Shown: piece after piece, positions 55,991 to 64,000 of the stretch
How positions within the stretch are numbered: the stretch's first letter is position 1
Layout of the letters: each line of letters begins with the position of its first letter
Assembly (NCBI GenBank): GCA_034687125.1
Contig: JAQGBZ010000295.1
Coordinates: 1-64,000, forward strand
Direction of reading: 5' to 3'
Length of the DNA stretch: 64,000 nucleotides
Source of the DNA: Neelides folsomi
Taxonomy: Eukaryota; Arthropoda; Collembola; Neelipleona; Neelidae
Translations under genes and position numbers: made by a program
The notes under the pieces: generated by a model
Seen by the model: only the letters and a program-made list of their open reading frames with translations
Databases searched by the model: none
Told to the model about the DNA's origin: nothing

Positions 55991-58523
55991 TTATTTTAAT
56001 TTAATTTAAATTTTAAATGGATATACATTTAATTATATATGAGTCAATATGAGATTTTACCTTCCCATCTCTCAAAAATGTGGAGACGCGATCGCCAAGA
56101 ATCTTTAATAAGAAATCAATAATAAATTGAGGAAGCTTTCATTTTATTGCCCATTAAGGAAGTGCTACATGAACCTATTAGGATTTATCTATGAGTAATT
56201 ATCCATAAAATGTAATCACATTGGCTTTGGCAAAAAGAAAATGAATTTTATAGTTAAATTAAACTGTGCGCGTTTAACAACTTTTAATGTTAGTTAGTTA
56301 ATACAATACAAATGAGAGAAATGTTCCTTGTTAGATTTAAATTCAATTTTAATAAATTTCAATATCAACTTTGGCTTCACGGAATCGCCAATGAAAGAAT
56401 TGTAATTGATGGGAGAATGGTCGAAATTTTAAAGTGAGACAAATTGAATATGGAAACAAATATACCTTGAACAGTAAAAGTATAGATATGTACATCGATA
56501 AGTTTTGATTCTATTGCTAATTTCATGAATAAATCATATACATATACCAACTTGCGTTTCAATTGTAATTATATAATGTCTCATTTTAAAAATCTGACAT
56601 AAGTATGAAATGTTTAAAACCATTTATTTCAACAGGAACAGGATGATAGCGATAAGATAGGGCCCAAATGATCTCGACATTAAAAATTCCTCATGCCAAT
56701 AAATACAAAGGTGTATCATGAAAACAGAATTTATGTGTGCCAGTATGCCAAAAATTGTAATTTTGTAACTGTGTACTCTCGTATGAAATGAATATTGTAA
56801 TATTCATCATCATAAGTTGACAATACATCCTTATTACTTAATATGAATCATTGTGTATGCAAACTATATATATATATAATGTACATATATTTGGTATGTA
56901 ACATCTGTATGTCTACAAATAGTTGATAATATTTTGCCCAAACCCCCAATGCCATGAGAGATAGCCATTAGAGGGTTAGATTGAATAACCAAAATGAGTC
57001 ATTGAATATATTAACATGTAATAAATAAAGTGTCTCTCTCATCGACCTATTTCGTTTCTTCTTTTCCCGTTATAGCCAAAATGACATGTCATGTTTTTAT
57101 CTTTTTTTATCACTTTCTCTTCGTTCAATTCTATTTAGTATCTTAAATTATAAATCAATATTCAACTCGAGTTCCTTCGAATAAAGAATAAACAAACTTT
57201 GAAAACTAACCATATGCATGAGTAGGTAAAAGCTAATACATAAGCTTAGGAGTATACCTAATGTTATAATAGAGTAATATGGATATGTATTATTATGTAA
57301 ATACATACATTGAATATAATATTTATAGTTTGACGAAACAAAGATTTAAAAAACACTTCAAAATATTTTTCTCTTTCTCATGCAGAATATTTCCATTGTC
57401 ATTTTTCATCCCGTTAATTTGTATTTGATTTTTTTTCCTTTCACGTCTATCAATCCAAAAAATCATATTGGTTAAATAAATTCAAATAATATAAAAAGTG
57501 TTTAGTACAATAATTGTCATTCTCATCACTAGATATTGTTCATACCAGATCTATGGTTCGTTGGAGTATTTTAATATAAATTATGTATGGCATATTTTCT
57601 AAAGATTTGGGCTCATATAATCTTTTCAAAGGAATCTTTTCATTTGTTTGAAAGTGTGAAATTCCCTCGGACAATATTTACATAGGTTAGTTGAAAAGTT
57701 TCATTATATCAAATATTATATACCTACTAAGCTAATAGATAGGAGATATCTAAAATGTATGTATGTAGTATTTTATACTATGCTTTTGTTGGCATTTGGC
57801 AGAGTTTAAAGAAGATTGTTTCAAGACTTCTTTCTTTTTTATAAATATGTACATTACATATTACACATACCTAATGTATTGCAAATAGAATATATTGAAC
57901 AAGTTATTAAATACCTACATTTTATAGATTTTCAAAAGTATATTTCTATATGATGGTACTTTATTTACACGCGTCAATAAAATATTTACATAAAACTTCG
58001 GATGTCTACTGCAAATTCATTCATTCATGACACTCAAATTTTATGGAAACCTTTGTTAGACAAAGAAAATGTTTTTTTTTCCTTTTCCAAACAGGAAAGA
58101 TAAAAAATACACTTTAAATTTTATAACACAAATGCGTAACCTATTAGTATACGATAACTATATTTATGTACATTTAAATAGATGTGGATAAATGTATTGT
58201 ACAAACTGGGTTATGGTGGATTAGAAAAAATCATCCACTGTCTATTTCTCGTTTTATCTTTCCATCCGAATGTTTTAAACATTTTACTTTGAAGTTTGAA
58301 GGAAAAAGACAAATTTCTTTTGAAATTTATTCAGTGGAGCATCATGAAATTATGGTAAAAGTATTTGTATGGACAGTGAAGGTCTACTCCTAGCTTTCTC
58401 GTCTTTTAAAGGTAATGAGGGCAGAAAGGCTCTTGGGAAAGGGAAAAGGCCGTCTAAAATCCCCTTTATCCCCCCACTCTCCAATCAATACACGATGAGG
58501 TATTGGAGAAACAAACGACGGAC

Positions 58524-58548
58524 GTCTATTCGTCCAGGACGAATAGAC
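58524..58548. repeat. Perfect 11-bp inverted repeat
   Basis: GTCTATTCGTC-CAG-GACGAATAGAC: perfect arms with a three-base spacer, standing in a locally GC-richer patch of an AT-rich desert. It could form a cruciform or bind a dimeric factor. No coding role was established. Confidence 0.9.
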
Positions 58549-60555
58549 CCACAAGGAAATGCCAAAACCATGTAATAGGAGAGATCATTTGATTTAATTA
58601 CAAATGGTCAGTAACATGATTGTCAAATGTGAATGAGAGGAGTTGAGTCGCCATCAACCAATCGACTCCCTTTATTGGATTGCCAATTCCGATGGTTGAA
58701 GGATTTAAACAACTCGAGAAGAACTTTCTTGTAATGACATTTCTTTTCCAATCATTCCCACTTCTTCCCTTCAATTCATTATGTGAGGAATCGTATAAGG
58801 AACATATGTGCTATATGTACTTGAACATACCCATCTTTGTATTTACATCTCACTCGGAGATTTAGGAAGGTTTTATGGTTCGAAAAACAAATATCATTAA
58901 TATTTTCCTTCCCTTGGTCAAATACTTATAGCTATACAAATCAATATCAATACATGGCATCAAATGGAATCTCAAAAGAAAAATTAGGAACAAATATTTG
59001 GTTTTTAAATAACCACAATAATACATAATAATTCATAATTATTTTATGTTGTGCTATCGAAACAGTAAATGAAAATTAATTGTTTACTTTATAACATAAA
59101 TATTCAATTCAATATCTAAATATTTTAAGCGTTGATAAATATTGATAGAACATTTTGTTTTATCTAATATTTTATTTTAGGAACCCAAATTTATGTAAGG
59201 AATTAATGTACTTTGCCACAACTTTTACGACAAATAACTATTGAATCTTAATGGTGGTTGGTTGAAAAAAATAAAATCCTTATTATCAGTACATATATAA
59301 CTCCTTGTATGTTACTAACTGTAATTTGTTATTATGTAGGTCTGTATGTTTAACTGGATAATAATACTTAACCATATATTTGAGTATAAAATATTTATGT
59401 ATGTATAGAATAGGTATGCATATAAAATTATACAAAAAGAAAGTAATATAAAAATGGTAATGTTTTTTCATAAAAAATAATAGAAACTGGAAAACTTACT
59501 TTTAGTTAATAGGAAGATATTTTTTGCAACTTTGTAAACATTCTTCATGTTATAGAAACGAACTGGTCAATAGTTTGTTTGAACCATTAAATGTAAAAAT
59601 GAAATATTAATTTATATTCACAACACGACCTTTAAGTGTTTCCACTTACAGTTGAGTACACATTTAAAAAGGACGATGCAAAATTTTTGTCTACAAGAAC
59701 AGTTCATTAAAAATTAATTAGAACCAAATGTTCCTACCTATGTTGAACTACTTCTCTAATATTCAAAACTATAATTCTGCTATATACGAGCAACGGAATC
59801 TTCATATTATGCTATGTGAATATCTTAATAATATTACTAAAATACATGCTTGGCTTCAATTCTTTTCAACTTTGAACGGTTTATAATTTTTAATACGTAA
59901 ATTTTAATTTAAATTGTACCATTTACACATTTACAACTTATACTATCCAGCTAATTGAGTTCATATGTTTATTCAGTAACTTATTCAGTTATATGTCTAT
60001 TTGACTCTTTATTAATAATGTTTCAAATTCTTTTCAACTCCTGAATCCGTAATGTTAAAGAAGCTTTTATTAATATCATAAAATGAGTAATAATTTTATG
60101 GTACAGTGCTAAATAAATAGTTAATGTTCAACATTTTGAATTTAGTCTATATGATCCTTTGACCTCTTTCTGATGGATTTATTTTTTAAATTTCTCTCAT
60201 CATTTCGTTGAAATATGATGGAGGAAATGAGTAAATATAAACCATGAATAATTCAATTGGTGAGAATAAGGAGCCATAGGAAACCTCGTTATTTGACTAT
60301 AATTTGAACAAATTCGATTTATTGACTCGAGATTGGAAATCTATCACCATCAATTATGAAATTTTTAATAACGACTGTGCCACTCCCTTTGTGTAGCATG
60401 CGATGAGGCTCTTAATAGCCATTGCCTTATCAAAGACGCACTTTTCGCATATTATCAAACCTTTTGAGAGACATTGGAAACGCAAAGGTGCCTTATACAT
60501 CTACCACTATTTACTTAATATTATATATATATTGGACAAAAGAAAGCTTCCAATA

Positions 60556-60620
60556 CAGGGTGGGCAAAAAACTTTGATTTTACAAATTTAGCTTTATCTT
60601 TTTTAAAATATCTTTTTTCA
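60556..60620. mobile_element. Solo mariner-like terminus
   Basis: TA followed by CAGGGTGGGCAAAAAACTTT looks like a Tc1/mariner terminal repeat next to its TA target. No matching inverted end was found within the next kilobase, so this is a one-ended relic or a chance match. Confidence 0.35.
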
Positions 60621-62825
60621 AGCCATCAACTGATATGTTTTACGAAACCAAAAGAAAACAAAAACTTAATAATCTACATCGCTTGTTGATCAATTCAGTT
60701 GACCAAATAGACTATAGTTTTTTTAAAATTGAGTGAGGAAAATAATATAAATAAAAGAGTGTTTTGAAAAAGGTGTCTACCCTGTCGGGATCTCTTCATT
60801 GCATGTCTCGGAAGAAGGGGGAAAGTTTTTATGTTCGAGTCTTCCTCTTTATCTTTTATTACCTCTGGAATACTCTCACTTACAGTTAATGAAGAAATGC
60901 CTTTTGGTCCTCTCACAACACAAGTCTTCATTCTCGAATTCATAAACATTGTGGAATGAATTGAAGCTTCAAAATATGGATGACCCAGAGAGTGTGAAGA
61001 ACGAAATACAAGAATTCCTCTTGGAGATCTCTCAAATGCTTCAGAGATCTCTCCATGTAATTAAATTCTTCTGAGGATGATTTCAAAAGAAGGTCGGAGA
61101 AAGGTCTGGAGATCCGACCTCAATTCTGGATTATATCATTACACTTATAAACATCTATATTAACTAACTATAGTTCACATTCATAATTTAATGAATGCTT
61201 TTTTTTTTACTTATTTCAACATTCCCATTAGTAATTAGTTATTAGTCTTATTAAAACTTATTATCCTAGTTATAAGCTATAATGGAAATTGACAGTTCAT
61301 GTTGCATGCATGGTTTTGAATGATCCAAGACTGTTATTGAACAGAATAAATTAAGAATGTGAAAAAGTTAATATAATTTGGAAGTTGCAACCACGATGTT
61401 CTAATCTGTGCTTGGTGGAATAGAGAAAGGAGAAAGTAAAATTGTTTTCTTACTGCTTCAACTGTAGTCTCAAATTGTGATTTATCGCGAATCGGCGTAT
61501 GTAAATGAGTCTTAGCTCGCCCCCGCCCCAAACCCTTCTTAAGACTCCGTTCGGATGGATGGACAGATGGGGAATGAAAGCACCGGGTTGTTTTTCCTCC
61601 ACGCGCTTTGTTCCGCCAAACTCCCGCATCTCCCCCTTGTCTCCCCCCTTTTAAGTTCGCACTCCTTCAGATTCAACACTTCCCTGGATCTTGGCTTGAA
61701 TGGAGAGAGACACTTAAGGAAAAGAAGCCCAGAGAATACTAATTATTAAGTCAACACACCTCAAGACTTTATGAATAAAACCAATCTTGTCGGATGGATC
61801 GAAAGAGATTTATAACCCTAGTAAGTTTAAGTACATTAAGATATTATGCATTTGCCTGGGAGTGGGTCCTTTACCTTGAGGAATCCTCCCATGTGAATCT
61901 TTTATGACAAATATTGATTAGCCAGAAGCTCCTCCTTCCCTTCCATTTACTCGTTTCCTCTCCTAGTCCTAAACAGACTTTATAACCCTTCTTGCAGTTA
62001 TGCTCGTCTCTAACATTAAGTACATAGAAACATTTAAGAGAGCTCCCTTCGACTAACTCTCTATTTGAATTAAAGACTCTCTCATCGACTTTTCCACACC
62101 CGGCCATTTTCATAATCATAGAAGAGAATACATGCTATAATACAATATTGTATTTAAGATATATTGTATACTTATTTAGATGTAAAAATATGTAATTATG
62201 GAATGTATTTTATCAAATCACATATGAATTTTAAGAAATGTTAATGATACATGTTAAGAATTGTTAATTTATTTTGCATATTGGATTAAAATTTACAATG
62301 AGAATTACTCAAAGTTCTACAGCTTTCCACGATAAAGGAATTTTTTAAATAGTAAAATTGTAAATTGTAAATAATTATATCTATATGCAAGATATTGATT
62401 AATAATATCTAATATGTAACATTCGAATAAATAATTTTATATGATAGTTTATCATGCAATGCTAAATTATGCGTAACATACATTTAAGGTACTTTAATAT
62501 CTGATACACTTGCATATGTTCAGTTATAAAATTGTAAAGACAATTATAAAAGTTTTAAAACTAGCGATCTTCAATTGCATTGGAGATTTTCAATCGAATC
62601 AGCGCATTTTCAAAATTTATTAATATACAAAGCAAGTAAAACATATTTACTAATCTAAAAATATCAGAAAATTCACTACAAAACTTTCAACAATCAAATC
62701 TAATATGAATAAGAGCAACAAAAAGATTTATTAAATTATTTTAACTTCTAGGAAAAGCGTGAAATGTGTAGTAATTATAGTATTATATTTACACTTTAAT
62801 TTAAACAAAAATGATAATTGTATTA

Positions 62826-64000
62826 TTACGAATCAGTAGATTTCTTTGCCAAATCAATAGCTTGAAGAATCGCGATTTGGTCCATTTCGAGTAGCGACGC
62901 TTTTTCGTTATCGAGACAGATGTCGGCCGCTCGGGCAGCAAAGAAGGCCAGGGCCCTTACTCGAAAGTCCACCGTTGCTGCCACTGGATTCCCCGTTAAA
63001 ATGAGCACTTCGAGACATGGAAGATTGGCCAAATGCGAAACTTCTTCCACGAGACTCACCAAGTTGCAACTCACGTTCAAACCCGTCAAGCTGTAGAGTT
63101 TACTAAATGAACTTAAACTCCTAATTTGATTTTGCGACAAGTCGAGGTTCTTCACATTCCCAAATAAAAGGTTCAACTCCGGAAGTTGCGAAATTACATT
63201 TCCTGCCATATTTACATGTTCAAGGTAGGGCAATGAGGTGAGACTGAAGACGTTGGTTAGCTGGTTGAAACTTAGGTCGATGTGTCGCAGGACTGGGACG
63301 AGACGCCCAATGTCATGCTGAATCTCTTTGACGACGTTGTTGCTCAAATCCAACGACTTCACTTGTGGCCAAACGTGGTCTTCCCCGGCCTCGTCGAAGG
63401 TTTTGTAAAGGCTGTCGCAAAGGAGCAATTCGTTTGTAGACTCCAAATGAGAGTTTTGTATTGAAATCCTCTCGATGAACCGTCGGACTGAGCCAATCTC
63501 AGTAACCATCCTCACATTGATCATTTTCAAAGAAAGATGGGTGAGGGACTTGAAGGAAGTTAAGTCGACTGGGTATTGATTTGGGATAATTGTACTTTTG
63601 CCCAAGGGAATGTTGCTCCCGACGATTTCCAAATACTTGACCCGGTTGATAAAATCAATAATGTGCCCAAAATCATGGCGTTTGTCAATTGACTCGAGTG
63701 GAGGAATCGGAATTTTTTTCCTCAGATTGATTGCATTAATCTGGAATTTAAATACAAAGTTAATAAGTACAAACATAACGAAATTATTTGTATATTATTT
63801 GTAAAATTGAGCTTTGAAATAGAAAAAAGGCAGAAAATAATAAACAATACAAAATTATTTTGAAATATATATATTATTTAAATTGTGGGTGTAAATTTGA
63901 CCTGATATGGTGACAAGGTGAAAAATGTTTTTCTCTCAATCGTTTTATCCCCCTTTTCAAATATTTCCAGCGCCAATTTTCTCAGCATAAATATTATTTC
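62826..64000 (-). CDS. NISCH: Nischarin/IRAS-type LRR protein, 3' part (runs off window)
   Basis: Endosomal/cytosolic scaffold binding integrin alpha5, Rab and PAK/LIMK partners in other animals. Two exons are visible: 62826-63740 (305 codons including stop) and 63902-64000 (partial), joined phase 0 at CAG|ATT. The upstream exon carries LALEIFEKGDKTI...FTLSPYQ, matching the family's post-PX linker. The next has DFGHIIDFINRVKYLEI, then leucine-rich repeats (SLDLSNNVV, HIDLSFNQL, HVNMAGNVI, NLDLSQNQI, GLNVSCNLV) and the LRR cap LPCLEVLILTGNPV...RVRALAFF. The protein stops soon after AILQAIDLAKK, where human nischarin continues for about 1,000 residues. It is thus the short PX-LRR form, unless another splice form continues. 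The PX domain would lie beyond the right edge. Confidence 0.93.

Larger units (their letters stand above)
55991..62825. other. AT-rich gene-poor region
   Basis: Nearly 7 kb without a recognisable gene. Features worth noting are a perfect inverted repeat at 58524-58548, a single mariner-like terminus at 60556, a short helical exon-like ORF at 60976-61056 with a GTAATT donor, and a GC-rich patch at 61500-61700 with possible minus-strand exon ending at a GTAAGA donor (about 61452). None is enough for a gene call. Confidence 0.55.

Noticed and set aside
60770-60795. Possible right end pairing with the mariner-like terminus at 60556
   Set aside because: Only a few bases of CAGGGT match; the rest does not form an inverted repeat with the left end.

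Overview
This is an AT-rich animal nuclear window with compact, intron-rich genes. Introns are mostly 50-150 bp with GT-AG ends, and exons are clearly richer in GC than their surroundings. Every recognisable gene is a metazoan family. The intron style, the short Tc1/mariner-like elements and the orphan LINE-type ORF1 suggest an arthropod, perhaps a crustacean or another non-dipteran, but nothing fixes the species. To my knowledge Drosophila lacks clear FRS2 and PDE3 genes, and this window has both.

Region 1 (1-8.4 kb) holds a minus-strand LINE ORF1-like protein, a possible spliced ORF that runs into the next gene, a compact FRS2-type FGF-receptor docking protein in one coding exon, and a 4.7 kb AT-rich intergenic stretch with one GC-rich island. 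Region 2 (8.5-16.7 kb) is TMEM131, resolved into 23 coding exons with every phase consistent (1,961 aa). Region 3 (about 19.7-40.2 kb) is a PDE3-type cyclic-nucleotide phosphodiesterase whose catalytic exons join cleanly. Its N-terminal membrane exons were not found. Its long introns hold an antisense multi-membrane-span gene tail (28.05-28.60 kb), an orphan membrane-segment exon (27.0 kb) and three non-autonomous DNA transposons (31.0-34.4 kb).

Region 4 (42-56 kb) is a dense housekeeping cluster: transaldolase (-), eIF2B delta (-), TMEM33 (+), ribosomal protein S3 (-), cathepsin O (+) and a TMEM45-like protein (-). All were resolved to phase-consistent exons. TMEM33/RpS3 and cathepsin O/TMEM45 are tail-to-tail with very close or overlapping 3' ends. 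RpS3 and cathepsin O diverge from a 650 bp gap. Region 5 (56-62.8 kb) is an AT-rich desert with a few small signals. Region 6 (62.8-64 kb) is the 3' part of a nischarin/IRAS-type leucine-rich-repeat gene running off the right edge.

Functionally the genes cover FGF/RTK signalling (FRS2), cAMP/cGMP hydrolysis (PDE3), secretory and ER membrane biology (TMEM131, TMEM33), translation (eIF2B delta, RpS3), the pentose phosphate pathway (transaldolase), lysosomal proteolysis (cathepsin O) and membrane trafficking or integrin signalling (nischarin). They do not form one pathway, as is usual for an animal chromosome segment. No rRNA, convincing tRNA, CRISPR array or virus-derived element was seen.
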